A stretch of 64,000 bases of DNA. It comes from Lacticaseibacillus suibinensis (GTDB taxonomy: Bacteria > Bacillota > Bacilli > Lactobacillales > Lactobacillaceae). Location: NCBI RefSeq assembly GCF_003946175.1, contig NZ_RHOK01000005.1, forward strand, positions 62,001 through 126,000, written 5' to 3'. Below, in pieces: positions 18,794 to 27,764 of this stretch (position 1 is the first letter of the stretch; each line of letters starts with the position of its first letter). Below the pieces are notes generated by a model. It searched no databases. It saw only the letters and a list, made by a program, of their open reading frames with translations, and was not told where the DNA came from. The position numbers and the translations under genes are program-made.

Positions 18794-20476
18794 CTAGTCG
18801 TTTTTAATCGTAATGTTGTCTTGGCCGAACAAGTCGGTCATCGTTTTTACCACCGGCGGCACTGCTGCCGGCTGCGGCGCCGCGTGCGGCGCGCCGTTTT
18901 CTGCCAGATAGGCTTTGCGCACGCGCGGCCATTCGTCTTGCTGCACGAGGACAATCTGTTTCGGACTGCCCATCAGCTTCGCCAGGTCATCCTTCAGCGC
19001 TGCCAGCAGGTTAGCGTCGTTGCTGGCGCGTTCGACAAAAATGTCATAAGCAAAACTGACAATCACGCCTTCAGGACTGGCCGCCACGGGCTTGGACACC
19101 TTCATCATGGCCTGATCTGGGACCGACAGCATGGACAAAAGATCGGGCCAAATGTCACGCACTGCTTCTAGGTCGTGCTTGGTGGCGGCACCCAGTACCG
19201 GATAAATCTGGGCCTTGTTGACTTTGACCGGCTTGGCTTTTGGCTTCGGCTTGGCCGCCGGGGCTTGCCCGCCGGCTTGCAGGTTCTGCACCAGCTGAGT
19301 CAACCGCGAAACCTCGCCTTCCAACTTGGTCACAGCGGAAGCATCCGCAGGGGCGGCCTGAGCCGCTGCTACTGGCGCGGCGGTCTGAGTCGGCACCGGC
19401 TGCCCCAGCTGCACCGTTGCCACTTCCAGGTACAAGGTGGGACTATTGGTCAGCCGCAGCTGCCCTTGGGTTTGGTTGAGCACCGCAATCATCTGGTACA
19501 GCTGGCTTGGGGCAAAGCTGGCGGCTAGCGCCTTAAAGTGCGTGTCTTGCAATGCACTGGCGGTGTCGTTGACTAAGGTCGGGGCCTGCTGGTACACCAG
19601 CAGGTCGCGCAGGTAGCCAATCAAATCATCAATCAGGCGCCCGGCGTCCTTGCCGCTTGCCAGCAGCTGTTCGATGGTGGTCAGCGCCGCCGCAGTATCA
19701 TGATTCGCCAAATGCTGGAGGTATTCCCCTAGCTGGGTTACCGCTGCCCCGCCGGTGACATCCAAAGCATTTTCCACGGTGACGTGATCCTGCCCAAAAG
19801 CGAGCACCTGATCCAGGATGGATAGCGCATCGCGCATGCCGCCTTCTGCCGCCTTGGCAATCACCAGCAAGGCTTGGTCATCATAGGTGATGCCTTTTTC
19901 GTCTAGGATATGCTTCATCCGGTCGACAATATCTTGCGGCGTGATCCGGCGAAAATCGAACCGCTGCGTCCGCGAAATAATGGTGGCTGGGATTTTTTGC
20001 GGCTCGGTGGTGGCCAAAATGAACACCACATGCGCCGGCGGTTCCTCCAAAGTCTTCAGCAAGGCATTGAACGCGCCGGTCGACAGCATGTGGACTTCGT
20101 CGATGATGTAAACTTTGACTTTCGCGGCGGTCGGCGCGTACTTGGCCTTGTCGCGAATGTCCCGGATTTCGTCGACCCCGTTGTTTGACGCCGCATCGAT
20201 TTCAATCACGTCAGTTAAGCTGCCATTATTGATGGCGACACATAAGTCGCAGGTATTATCCGGCTCGCCGTCTTCCAGATGGCGGCAGTTCAGCGCCTTG
20301 GCCAAGATTTTCGCCACACTGGTTTTCCCGGTGCCGCGGGGCCCGCAGAAGAGATAAGCGTGGCTGGTTTGGCCGGTAATCAGCGCATTTTTTAAAGTCG
20401 TGGTGATGGCCGTTTGCCCAATCACATCGGCGAAGGTTTGAGGTCGCCACACCCGATACAACGCTTGATAAGCCAC
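18794..20476 (-). CDS. dnaX: DNA polymerase III subunits gamma and tau
   Basis: Clamp-loader ATPase, 560 residues. It starts at GTG 20476 (MAYQALYRVWRPQTF), with AAGGA about 8 bases before. The reading frame continues upstream but is not family-like. It has Walker A GPRGTGKT (45-52), a zinc module CRHLEDGEPDNTCDLC, Walker B VYIIDEVHML and sensor I ATTEPQKIP. The C-terminal part has an Ala/Pro-rich linker (AAPVAAAQAAPADAS, then KPKPKAKPVKV) and a tau-like tail. I did not see a classical A-run slippage site. Confidence 0.97.
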   Translation of the reverse strand: MAYQALYRVWRPQTFADVIGQTAITTTLKNALITGQTSHAYLFCGPRGTGKTSVAKILAKALNCRHLEDGEPDNTCDLCVAINNGSLTDVIEIDAASNNGVDEIRDIRDKAKYAPTAAKVKVYIIDEVHMLSTGAFNALLKTLEEPPAHVVFILATTEPQKIPATIISRTQRFDFRRITPQDIVDRMKHILDEKGITYDDQALLVIAKAAEGGMRDALSILDQVLAFGQDHVTVENALDVTGGAAVTQLGEYLQHLANHDTAAALTTIEQLLASGKDAGRLIDDLIGYLRDLLVYQQAPTLVNDTASALQDTHFKALAASFAPSQLYQMIAVLNQTQGQLRLTNSPTLYLEVATVQLGQPVPTQTAAPVAAAQAAPADASAVTKLEGEVSRLTQLVQNLQAGGQAPAAKPKPKAKPVKVNKAQIYPVLGAATKHDLEAVRDIWPDLLSMLSVPDQAMMKVSKPVAASPEGVIVSFAYDIFVERASNDANLLAALKDDLAKLMGSPKQIVLVQQDEWPRVRKAYLAENGAPHAAPQPAAVPPVVKTMTDLFGQDNITIKND

Positions 20477-20776
20477 TGTCCTCATCCTTTCTATCTGTTC
20501 TAGTTTACCATACGCGACCAGGCTCCGGCGCCGCATTTATGCTCACTGCCAGGAAAAGTCACGCGGGGTAAATTCGTGATCGTTCAGCCGGCTAAACCAT
20601 GCAAATCTTTGCCCACACCGAGGAGATTTGCTCATGTAACGTTACTGATGCCGTCATCCCTGGCCCTTGCTGGTGGCCGGTCGGTTGGGCTGTGGGCCGG
20701 GTCTGGCAGGCGTTTACGGTGGCGAGACCGTTGATCATTGGTGCCTGGTGGTGCAAGGTCTTGGTTTAAAGGCACA
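20477..20776. other. gene-free, hairpin-rich spacer
   Basis: Between dnaX and the SRP RNA terminator no credible gene is seen. The sequence contains several short dyads: GCAAATCT (20601-20608) with AGATTTGC (20624-20631), ACGGT with ACCGT (20716-20731), and a GC-rich stretch (20650-20710) able to fold on itself. It may be a decayed member of the branched repeats described elsewhere, but I found no copy to compare. The dnaX promoter probably lies at its left edge (TGG-TAAACT near 20505). Confidence 0.5.
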
Positions 20777-20806
20777 GAAAAGGACGCCTCGACAAGGAGA
20801 CGTCCT
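20777..20806 (-). terminator. terminator after the SRP RNA
   Basis: Minus strand AGGACGTCTCC, a five-base loop, GAGGCGTCCT, then TTTTC. Confidence 0.75.
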
Positions 20807-20819
20807 GTTGATTGACTCA

Positions 20820-20914
20820 AAAACTTAAGGCACATGACAAACGATTCTTAGTGCTGCTTCCTTCCGGACCTGACACAATTCGAAAGGCTGCCATTGCCTC
20901 AAGGCCTTTCGGCA
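20820..20914 (-). ncRNA. ffs: signal recognition particle RNA (small type)
   Basis: The minus strand carries the invariant SRP domain IV, TGTCAGGTCCGGAAGGAAGCAGCA, split here as TGTCAGGTCCGG and AAGGAAGCAGCA. It closes with flanking helices CTTGAGGCA (near 20903) and TGCCTTAAG (near 20824), followed by TTTTT. A TATACT -10 box at 20921-20926 predicts the 5' end near 20914. The position upstream of dnaX is typical for Firmicutes. Ends are estimated to within a few bases. Confidence 0.93.
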
Positions 20915-21006
20915 AAATCTAGTATACACGAAACCCTAAGCCTTGACTAGTCTGCATCGCAGAACCATTAATCGCTGCTCCGGACCAGTTCATCAATATT
21001 TTGTAA

Positions 21007-21129
21007 TTAGGCCGCCGCCTTGGTTGCGGCAGCCAAATTCCCCGCTTCCAGCACCTGATACTGACTGGCAAAAAAGGCTGCCATGCTGGCGCGCAGGCCT
21101 GGCTCGTCTTCCACAATCAGGATTTTCAT
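21007..21129 (-). pseudogene. truncated response regulator receiver fragment
   Basis: A 40-codon frame begins MKILIVEDEPGLRASMAAFF, the exact start of an OmpR-type receiver domain: the beta1 strand, the acidic pair Glu-Asp and helix 1. It continues with QYQVLEAGNLAAATKAA and stops at TAA before the phosphorylated aspartate. No receiver or DNA-binding sequence follows. It has its own Shine-Dalgarno sequence (GGAGGG, six bases before the ATG), and the ATG overlaps the tadA stop (ATGA). It therefore looks translated but cannot be a working regulator. It is probably the 5' remnant of a deleted two-component gene. Confidence 0.75.
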
Positions 21130-21626
21130 GGCTGTCCCTCCTGCCGGGCCTTTTTCGCTGCCTTGCGTTGCGCGCGAATGCCCCGGAAAAAGTCCTGCAG
21201 CAATGCCGCCGCTTCCGCTTGTTTGACGCCGGCCACCACCTCAACTTGGTGGTTGAACCGCTGATCTGCGAGCAAATCCACCAGCGTGCCAGCGGCGCCC
21301 GCTTTGGGGTCTGGGGCCCCGTAGTAACAACGACGTAGGCGACTGTTGATCATCGCGCCGGCGCACATCGGGCATGGCTCCAGTGTGACATACAAATCGC
21401 AATCTTCCAGCCGCCAGCTGCCCAAGGTCATGCAGGCTTCTTGAATGGCTAAGATTTCGGCATGCAGCGTGCTGTCCTGGCTGTGTTCGCGCAGGTTATG
21501 CCCGCGCCCTACCACCTGACCCTCATGCACAATCACCGCCCCAATCGGCACTTCGCCAATCAGGCCGGCGTCGCGGGCTTCTTCTAGCGCGAGGTCCATG
21601 TAATGCTCGGATTCTGATTGGTTCAT
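21126..21626 (-). CDS. tadA: tRNA-specific adenosine deaminase TadA
   Basis: Deaminates A34 of tRNA-Arg(ACG) to inosine. It starts at ATG 21626 (MNQSESEHYMDLALEEA), with AAAGGAG six bases before; 166 residues. The zinc deaminase motifs HAEILAIQEA and PCPMCAGAMINSRL are intact, with Glu as proton shuttle. The C-terminal basic tail is normal. Its stop overlaps the start of the truncated receiver fragment. Confidence 0.97.
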   Translation of the reverse strand: MNQSESEHYMDLALEEARDAGLIGEVPIGAVIVHEGQVVGRGHNLREHSQDSTLHAEILAIQEACMTLGSWRLEDCDLYVTLEPCPMCAGAMINSRLRRCYYGAPDPKAGAAGTLVDLLADQRFNHQVEVVAGVKQAEAAALLQDFFRGIRAQRKAAKKARQEGQP

Positions 21627-21650
21627 GAGCGGCTCCTTTCGCAATCAACG

Positions 21651-22256
21651 CTAGGCCGTTGGTTTCGTGGCCCGCAAAATATAATACCCGTGGGCCATCT
21701 TCAGCTTTTCGGCTTGGCCAAAAGTGGCCTGCATCAGCTTCAAAGCCGACGGGGCGCCTTGCTTTTTCTGGAGCACGGCATAGAGCTGGCCGCCTGGCAG
21801 CAAATGCGCAAGGGCCCCTTCCAGAATGGCCGAAACAATCGCTTTGCCGGCGCGAATCGGTGGGTTCGTGACAATGACGCCAAATTGCCCGTCAATCGCA
21901 TCGTATACCGACGATTCAACAATAGTGACATTAGCGATTTGGTTCGCTTCGGCATTGCGTTTGGCTAGGCCCAAAGCGCGTTCGTTCACATCGCTCATCA
22001 CCACTTGCCGCTCTGGATACTGCTTGGCCAAGGCCAAACCAATTGGACCGTAGCCACAGCCAACATCTAAAATTGGCCCGGCTGGCAGGGTTTGTTCGAC
22101 CACGGTGTCAATCAGTACCCGGCTGCCAAAATCCACCGTGTGCTTGGAAAACACCCCGTTATCGGCGGTGAACCGCAACGGATGGCCAGCTAGGGTAAAG
22201 TTGAATTCGTGTTCATCATGCGCGAGGTCAGGATCATTTTCATAATAATGGGACAT
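21651..22256 (-). CDS. class I SAM methyltransferase (RsmC/YbxB-like)
   Basis: A 201-residue methyltransferase of the MTS family that includes the 16S rRNA G1207 enzyme RsmC and B. subtilis YbxB. Motif I is ILDVGCGYGPIGLALA, and the catalytic motif is NPPIRAGK, typical for guanine N2 methylation. The N-terminal FTADNGVFSKHTVDFGSRVLID is also family-specific. It starts four bases after mprF and precedes tadA in the same direction. The target is inferred only from the family. Confidence 0.88.
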   Translation of the reverse strand: MSHYYENDPDLAHDEHEFNFTLAGHPLRFTADNGVFSKHTVDFGSRVLIDTVVEQTLPAGPILDVGCGYGPIGLALAKQYPERQVVMSDVNERALGLAKRNAEANQIANVTIVESSVYDAIDGQFGVIVTNPPIRAGKAIVSAILEGALAHLLPGGQLYAVLQKKQGAPSALKLMQATFGQAEKLKMAHGYYILRATKPTA

Positions 22257-22259
22257 GTT

Positions 22260-24881
22260 TTACCTCTCAGTTCGTTGGACCAAGTCACTGATCCGATTGA
22301 TTTTAGCCAAGCGGCGCGTCAGGTAGCTGCCTTCCTTGCGCTGATCCACGCGCTGGTTCACCAGCAGCAGAATTTGCAGCAAAGTGAACAACAGCGAATT
22401 GCGCTTGCGATACGCGACATACTTGGGCACCCACTTGGTGACATATTTGTTCTTATATGAGCGTAACCCCTGGAAGCCATAAAAGCGATACCCATATTGG
22501 TAAACCAAATGCGCCAGTTTCTCTTCAAAAAAGGAATACGAGGAAGTGCCGACATTGGCCAGTGGCGCCATCCCCATGTTGAAGTACTGATAGCCGTCTG
22601 CTTGGGCCTGCTGGAACAAGTTGATAAAGATGCCATCCATGATGCCACTTGGGGCGGCTTCGCTGGAGCGCATCAGGTCGATGCTGGTCGTTTGGCCATC
22701 ATGCATCGGCATGGCCGAAGCAAAGGCCACGATTTGGTCCGCTTGGTCTTTGATGACCGCCACCGGCGCCGTGTTCAGATAATCGGCATCGAAAAAGCCG
22801 AGCGAAAAGCCTTTTTCCGGGCGGCCTTCCAGCCAACTATCTGATACCTGCTTAAGTGCCGCAAGGGTCTCGGCACTAAACGGGGGCTTGAGCCACTCGT
22901 AAGTGTACCCTTCACGCTCAAATTTGTGCATCAAAGCGCGCTCCCCTTTGCGCTTGGTGCCTGCTAAGGTGAAGTTGGTCACATCCACATCACCTTCTTC
23001 CCCGAACTTCATGAAGTCAAACCCATACTCATGCAGCAGCATCGTCAGCTGCTCGGAGATTTCGTAGAAGACCAGCGTCAAGTCATTGCGGTCAGCAGCG
23101 ACCATGAAATCGGCAATGGCGGGGCCAATTTGGTCCGGATCACCGATTGGCTCCCCAAGTATCACGATTTTATCGGTTTTCTTACGATACAGGAAGAACA
23201 CCCGGTCCTCGCCGGCCACCTGATAGAAACGCAACTTTTTATCGCCGGTGAAGGCCAAATGTGAAATTTCATTGCCGCCGTATTGCGCCAGCACCGCCTT
23301 GACTCGCGCCACATCAAGGTCAACGCCAAGATTGGGCTTCGGGTTGGACAGATAGTGATAAATCACGCCCAGCGTCAGCGCCGCCACCAACACCCCAACA
23401 AAAGTGGAAAACCACATCCGCTCTGACGGAAAGAGGAAGACCTGTGGCACTGGCCGGCGATGGTGAATATTGGGCACATTGTAGAACAACGCCAGCGCAT
23501 AAAACAGCGCCGTCATCCCGAAAATACCGGCATCAACGAGTCGATTCCCCCAAGGAAAATCCATCCGGTCGCGGGTCAATTCCTTGCGCGCGAATACCGC
23601 CGCCACGAGAATGACCGCCAGAAAAAGGATGAAGCGCAAGCTATACTCACGCATCAGCGAGCCACCCAAGGCCAGCAACAGCACGATGACCGTCGGCGCG
23701 TAAGCCTTTTTGACCCGATTAGCAATGCCGCGAGCAAAACCGAAAATGATAAAGGCCATCATGATATTGGTGACCCGGCTCAAAAACAGGAAGGTGTATG
23801 GGTACAGCCGCACAAACACGTGGTTCTTCATTGCCGACACCGGAATAATGCCACGCAGCAGCAGCATAATGGCGGAGAAATACAGGAAGACCACCAGCAC
23901 GATATGTGCCACTTTCCGCACCACTTGTAGCGGCAGGCCTTCGAGTTCGGCATTCAATCGGCGGCCAGCATCCTGCAGAAACAAGCCGATCCCAATCAGG
24001 AAAGGAATCACATAGTAGAACAACCGGTAAAACAGCAACCACACCGCCGCTAGGTTATTGTTCACGCCAAGCTGGGTCAGCCCCAGCAACATGAACACAT
24101 CAAAAGAGCCCAAGCCCCCTGGCACCATCGAAATCACGCCGAGCACATTGGCCACCATGAACAGCGGCAGCACATGGGCCAAGTTGATTGGCACATGCAT
24201 AAAGCCGCCGATGGCCAGAAAGAATAACGCGCAGCCGCCCCACTCCAGAAAAGAGCTGAGGGTCAAGCTGAGCTGGCGGCGGATGGGCATGTCAGCAAAG
24301 AAGCGTTGGTTGGACAGATGCGTCACCACCATCAGCACCGGAAAATACATGGCCCCGCCAATCAACCAAATCCAGTAATCCGAGAACATTTGCCCGATGC
24401 CTAGCCCAAAAATCAGCAGCAGCGCCAAAATGGACCACAGCGACAGCCCTGCCAGCAGAAACAAGGCGATTTTGGAAATAGCCACCAGAATTTGCTTGTT
24501 GGTCGCTTTATCGTGATAATAATTCGCCCGCAAACTGGCCCCTAAAAAGCCGCCAAAGCCGGCGATATTGGTGAAGGAATTCACCACCCAGCCCGACCGC
24601 ACCACATACAGTGGCTTAAAGTCACCAGGCAGCATTTTGGTGATGGTAAAGTCGTAATTCAGCATCGGTACCACCGCCACCAACCCCAGCGCCGCCATGG
24701 CTAGCAGCGACTGCGGACTTTGTGACGCTAAGCTCGCCCGCATTTGCGCCCCACTCAGCTCGCGGCCGATTCGGCCCAGTTCGATGATCACAAACACCAA
24801 CACTGACAACACAAATAGCACCTTCAGCAAGGTCAGGTGCTTGCGAATCCCATCGACAATTGATTGTCCAAACTTCTTCAT
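22260..24881 (-). CDS. mprF: phosphatidylglycerol lysyltransferase MprF
   Basis: Bifunctional membrane protein (873 residues) that aminoacylates phosphatidylglycerol using aminoacyl-tRNA and flips the product outward, lowering the negative surface charge and giving resistance to cationic peptides. The N-terminal half (about 1-530) has many hydrophobic helices, with the conserved VPGGLGSFDVFMLLGL segment of the flippase. The C-terminal half is the cytosolic GNAT-like synthase domain, with GEPIGDPDQIGPAI and MDLMR-like IDLMRSSEAAPSGIMDGI. GGAGGG lies four bases before the ATG. Specificity (Lys or Ala) cannot be read. Confidence 0.95.
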   Translation of the reverse strand: MKKFGQSIVDGIRKHLTLLKVLFVLSVLVFVIIELGRIGRELSGAQMRASLASQSPQSLLAMAALGLVAVVPMLNYDFTITKMLPGDFKPLYVVRSGWVVNSFTNIAGFGGFLGASLRANYYHDKATNKQILVAISKIALFLLAGLSLWSILALLLIFGLGIGQMFSDYWIWLIGGAMYFPVLMVVTHLSNQRFFADMPIRRQLSLTLSSFLEWGGCALFFLAIGGFMHVPINLAHVLPLFMVANVLGVISMVPGGLGSFDVFMLLGLTQLGVNNNLAAVWLLFYRLFYYVIPFLIGIGLFLQDAGRRLNAELEGLPLQVVRKVAHIVLVVFLYFSAIMLLLRGIIPVSAMKNHVFVRLYPYTFLFLSRVTNIMMAFIIFGFARGIANRVKKAYAPTVIVLLLALGGSLMREYSLRFILFLAVILVAAVFARKELTRDRMDFPWGNRLVDAGIFGMTALFYALALFYNVPNIHHRRPVPQVFLFPSERMWFSTFVGVLVAALTLGVIYHYLSNPKPNLGVDLDVARVKAVLAQYGGNEISHLAFTGDKKLRFYQVAGEDRVFFLYRKKTDKIVILGEPIGDPDQIGPAIADFMVAADRNDLTLVFYEISEQLTMLLHEYGFDFMKFGEEGDVDVTNFTLAGTKRKGERALMHKFEREGYTYEWLKPPFSAETLAALKQVSDSWLEGRPEKGFSLGFFDADYLNTAPVAVIKDQADQIVAFASAMPMHDGQTTSIDLMRSSEAAPSGIMDGIFINLFQQAQADGYQYFNMGMAPLANVGTSSYSFFEEKLAHLVYQYGYRFYGFQGLRSYKNKYVTKWVPKYVAYRKRNSLLFTLLQILLLVNQRVDQRKEGSYLTRRLAKINRISDLVQRTER

Positions 24882-25012
24882 AACGCCCTCCGTTCCTGTT
24901 TATTATAACGGAGGTTGACCTTGTGCCAGCTAACAATAGTGTTATACGGCGGCTTCAGTTTGTAATTCGCCTGGGGAATTCGTACAATCAAAGCAGAGAT
25001 GGAGGCAGTACA

Positions 25013-25798
25013 ATGAAATTCTTCAAAACCGGGCTCGCCGTGCTGGCCCTGGCGCTGTTAGCCGCCTGCAGCAGCCCTGCCAAAAGCGGCCAGCAGAATC
25101 AGTCCAGTAAGACCTACCCCGCCCCAACCATTAACCTGAAAACGACGCTATTCAAATCGCAAAACGGCAAAACCAAGTTGCAGTTCACCATCAGCGATAA
25201 TGCCAAGTTCACGCTGCGGGATCGCGACGCGGCTGATAAGGTCCTGGTTAGCGGCACTGGCACCGGCAAGCAGCAAACCATTAACGGCGGGTTGAAACAA
25301 GGCGTCTTGACCCTGGAAGCCAAAGCGCATGGCAAAACTACCACCAAAACCCTGACCGTGGTCGACAGCGCCGGTAGCAGCACGCGCATTCTGCCAGTGA
25401 ATGAAATGGGCCTCGGCCCCAATGACGCTTACGGCTTACGCATCACCAGCGTCACGCATCAGCTCGATACCACCGGCCAAGCGCTGGTCACCAAAGGCAC
25501 GCTGCGCAAGAACCTGAGCGTGCAGATTACCGTGGAATATGCCAACTACAGCCAAACTGCCGCCTTTTTACCGACGCCTGATCAGTTCACCATCACCGGC
25601 CCGTTCCTCGCCCCCGCGACGGTGCCGGCCAATCAAGTGGGCACCACCAAAATCGAGCCAGGCGGCTATGCTAGCACCACCTTCTGGGCCGTGTTCGGCA
25701 ATGCCGGTGTCGTTGTTGGTGCCGGCATGCACCTGCAGCTGGCCTACCAAGGCCCTGGTATGAGTGAACCATTGCTGTATCAAGCCACGACGAAATAG
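25013..25798 (+). CDS. secreted lipoprotein, unknown function
   Basis: A 261-residue predicted lipoprotein. The ATG at 25013 gives MKFFKTGLAVLALALLAAC, a type II signal peptide with lipobox LAAC; GGAGG lies seven bases before. After a Ser/Gln-rich linker, two beta-rich parts follow: about 40-130 (KLQFTISDNAKFTLRDRD) and 140-261, which resembles the DUF4352/DUF5067-like immunoglobulin-type domains of Gram-positive lipoproteins. That similarity is weak and from memory. It is divergent from mprF and ends at a strong terminator. The function is not known. Confidence 0.8.
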   Translation: MKFFKTGLAVLALALLAACSSPAKSGQQNQSSKTYPAPTINLKTTLFKSQNGKTKLQFTISDNAKFTLRDRDAADKVLVSGTGTGKQQTINGGLKQGVLTLEAKAHGKTTTKTLTVVDSAGSSTRILPVNEMGLGPNDAYGLRITSVTHQLDTTGQALVTKGTLRKNLSVQITVEYANYSQTAAFLPTPDQFTITGPFLAPATVPANQVGTTKIEPGGYASTTFWAVFGNAGVVVGAGMHLQLAYQGPGMSEPLLYQATTK

Positions 25799-25805
25799 GC
25801 CCCTT

Positions 25806-25832
25806 AGCCGAGCGAAAATGCTCGGCTTTTTT
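25806..25832 (+). terminator. terminator after the lipoprotein gene
   Basis: AGCCGAGC, six bases, GCTCGGCT, then TTTTT. Confidence 0.92.
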
Positions 25833-25856
25833 GTACTTTTTTGTATCCGGAGAATC

Positions 25857-25889
25857 AAAAAAATCGCCAGCTGATCGCTGACGATTTTT
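25857..25889 (-). terminator. rplJL terminator
   Basis: Minus strand AAATCG-CAGC, a short loop, GCTG-CGATTT, then a T run. Confidence 0.88.
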
Positions 25890-25903
25890 GGGTAGACGCC
25901 TGA

Positions 25904-26272
25904 TTACTTGAGGGTAACCGTTGCGCCAACGGCTTCAAGTTGTTCCTTGAGCTTGTTAGCTTCGTCTTCGGCGATGTCTTCCTTGATTGCGGAAGGAGCA
26001 GCATCAACCAGACCCTTGGCATCCTTAAGGCCCAAACCAGTGATGGCACGGACTTCTTTGATAACCTTAACCTTTTCCTGACCTACTTCGGTCAGTTCAA
26101 CGGTGTAGCTGTCCTTAGCGGCAGCGCCAGCGTCGGCACCGGCAGCAGCGGCTGCTACAGGAGCAGCAGCGCTAACGCCGAATTCTTCTTCAATTGCTTT
26201 TACGAGGTCGTTCAGTTCAAGGATAGATGCATCTTTAAGCTGGTCGACAATTGCTTGTGTGTCTAAAGCCAT
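25904..26272 (-). CDS. rplL: ribosomal protein bL12 (L7/L12)
   Basis: Stalk protein that recruits translation GTPases; 122 residues from the ATG giving [21 protein letters not shown], with GGAGGA nearby. The N-terminal dimerisation helices, the Ala/Gly hinge ([18 protein letters not shown]) and the C-terminal domain [20 protein letters not shown] are all standard. It is 60 bases after rplJ. Confidence 0.99.
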   Translation of the reverse strand: MALDTQAIVDQLKDASILELNDLVKAIEEEFGVSAAAPVAAAAAGADAGAAAKDSYTVELTEVGQEKVKVIKEVRAITGLGLKDAKGLVDAAPSAIKEDIAEDEANKLKEQLEAVGATVTLK

Positions 26273-26332
26273 GTTTGTTTCCTCCATTTTTATATGATGT
26301 TTGGTGGCATTAAGCAACGAGGTCAAGCGGCA

Positions 26333-26839
26333 TTAAGCAGCTGGTTCCTCTTCTTTGCTGTCGGCAACGGCCTTGACAGCGTATGCGACGTTGCGTACTG
26401 GGGCCTGCAGAACAGACAACAGCATGGACAACATCCCATCGCGGTCTGGCAACGAAGCCAACTGGTTGATTTCATCAAGACTAGCAACCTTGCCTTCGAT
26501 GATCCCGCCTTTTACTTCGAGGGCATCGAACTGCTTGGCATACTTAGCCATGATGCGAGCTGGAGCAACAACATCGTCATTGGAAAAGGCGATAGCAGTT
26601 GGGCCAGTGAAAACGGCATCGAGGTCTTCGTAGCCGTTAGCATCGGCTGCCCGACGCAGGTAGGTGTTCTTGATGACTTCCATCTTGACACCAGCGTCGC
26701 GCAATTCCTTACGCAATTCGGTTACTTGGGCCACGGTCAGGCCACGGTAGTTAACGACAACAGCGCTCTTAGCAGCTTTGAACTGATCAGAGATGCCAGC
26801 AACAACCTTGGCTTTGGCAGCGATAATTGTTTCACTCAT
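26333..26839 (-). CDS. rplJ: ribosomal protein uL10
   Basis: Stalk base that carries L7/L12 dimers, 168 residues. It starts [37 protein letters not shown] and the L12-binding C-terminal helix are present. An autoregulatory L10 leader precedes it. In the usual Firmicutes order rplJ directly follows rplA. Here about 9 kb of other genes lie between them. Confidence 0.98.
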   Translation of the reverse strand: MSETIIAAKAKVVAGISDQFKAAKSAVVVNYRGLTVAQVTELRKELRDAGVKMEVIKNTYLRRAADANGYEDLDAVFTGPTAIAFSNDDVVAPARIMAKYAKQFDALEVKGGIIEGKVASLDEINQLASLPDRDGMLSMLLSVLQAPVRNVAYAVKAVADSKEEEPAA

Positions 26840-26879
26840 TGATTTTCACCTCCTGTAGTTTGGTTGGGGTTTTTCGCAT

Positions 26880-27000
26880 AAAAAAACTCCATGTCTACCA
26901 AGACATAGAGGTATCTAACGAACTGATACCACCTCGGCAGGATATTAAGGCTTGCGCCACCTGAGTCTTAGGCAGAGTGAATAATCACAAAAGGTAGCGT
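26880..27000 (-). promoter_or_regulatory. ribosomal protein L10 leader with attenuator
   Basis: Minus strand: GCCTAAGACTCAGGTGG, then CTTAATATCCTGCCGAGG and a helix GGTATC/GATACC, the usual L10 leader layout. A terminator hairpin follows (CTCTATGTCTT with GACATGGAG, then seven T, 26880-26911), just before rplJ. Binding of the L10(L12)4 complex would favour termination. Confidence 0.85.
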
Positions 27001-27065
27001 ACCATGTTGGGCCATCAGCGTCAAGCGGTATTGCACTCTGAAGAAGATTTTGTGTGCTGTCGCAG

Positions 27066-27286
27066 GTGAGGGTGGTGCGGCGCCGGGGTGCGGTGGTCCT
27101 GCTGCGGGGTCGGCTGGAGCCATAGTGCGGTCTCCAGCCTCAAATCCGAATCGCCATCGCTTCGCTCAACGGCGTTTCGGATTTGCCCCCAGTCATGCCA
27201 CGAGCAGCCTGCAAAAAACGCAGTCTCCTCGTGGCATGACTGTTTCGCTGCTGGACCACCTCACCCCTCTGCCGCCCCACCCTCAC
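27066..27286. repeat. branched inverted repeat, family 3 (three hairpins)
   Basis: Outer arms of about 34 bases pair with few mismatches: GTGAGGGTGG..GGTGGTCC with GGACCACC..CCACCCTCAC. Inside are three perfect or near-perfect hairpins: GGCTGGAG/CTCCAGCC (27112-27139), CAAATCCGAA/TTCGGATTTG (27141-27185) and the 15-bp CAGTCATGCCACGAG with its complement (27190-27242). No gene is contained. It is a single copy in this window. Confidence 0.85.
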
Positions 27287-27485
27287 CCGCTAGATAACAG
27301 TAACCCGGATTACCAGCCAGTTACAGACAGCCGATTACCGACCTCAGAGACAACAATACCCATTCATACCCTCAAACGTAAATTTTGAAGATCTCAACCT
27401 GCCTCGGCTTGTAACGCAAGAACTCCAATCCACGTTAAACCGATACTTAATCTAACTGAACCGTTACTGTTATCAAGCGGCTGAC
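27287..27485. other. gene-free spacer between two branched repeats
   Basis: About 200 bases, AT-richer than both neighbours, with direct repeats of GATTACC and several CCGATTA/GATAC-like words but no frame of interest, no terminator and no clear promoter. Confidence 0.4.
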
Positions 27486-27700
27486 GGCGGTGGGCGGAGC
27501 TTGGCGGGGGGCTGGCAGTGAGCCGATTAGCGACAGGGAGACCGGCGCGCTTTTTGCGCTGGGCTCCCCAGAGCTAATCGCGGCAAAGTTGGAGACAGCA
27601 ACGAGCGCAGCGAGGCTGGCTCCAACTTTAGGTCCGAGACCGGTTTTTGGCTCGGACCGGCCGCACAGCCAGCGCCCCCGGCCAAGCGGAGCCCACCGCC
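27486..27700. repeat. branched inverted repeat, family 4 (three hairpins)
   Basis: Outer arms GGCGGTGGGC (27486-27495) and GCCCACCGCC (27691-27700) are extended inward by further complementary blocks (CTTGG/CCAAG, GGGGGC/GCCCCC). Inside are three hairpins: GATTAGC..GGGAG..GCGC with GCGC..CTCCC..GCTAATC (27525-27579), AAAGTTGGAG/CTCCAACTTT (27585-27629) and GGTCCGAG/CTCGGACC (27631-27658). It has the same architecture as the neighbouring family 3 element but no shared sequence. Confidence 0.85.
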
Positions 27701-27721
27701 GCCACCCGCGGCCGTATCGAC

Positions 27722-27755
27722 AAAAAAAGCACGACCCGATTTTGAGGGTCATGCC
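27722..27755 (-). terminator. opuC operon terminator
   Basis: Minus strand GCATGACCC, eight bases, GGGTCGTGC, then TTTTTTT. Confidence 0.9.
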
Positions 27756-27764
27756 TTCTGAAAT

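Noticed and set aside
20477-20776. A tRNA or small gene between dnaX and the SRP RNA
   Set aside because: No cloverleaf, CCA end or coding-like frame was found, only short dyads.
27066-27700. Insertion sequence or MITE
   Set aside because: No transposase or target-site duplication was visible, and the internal hairpins are more elaborate than simple terminal repeats. The option stays open but is not supported.
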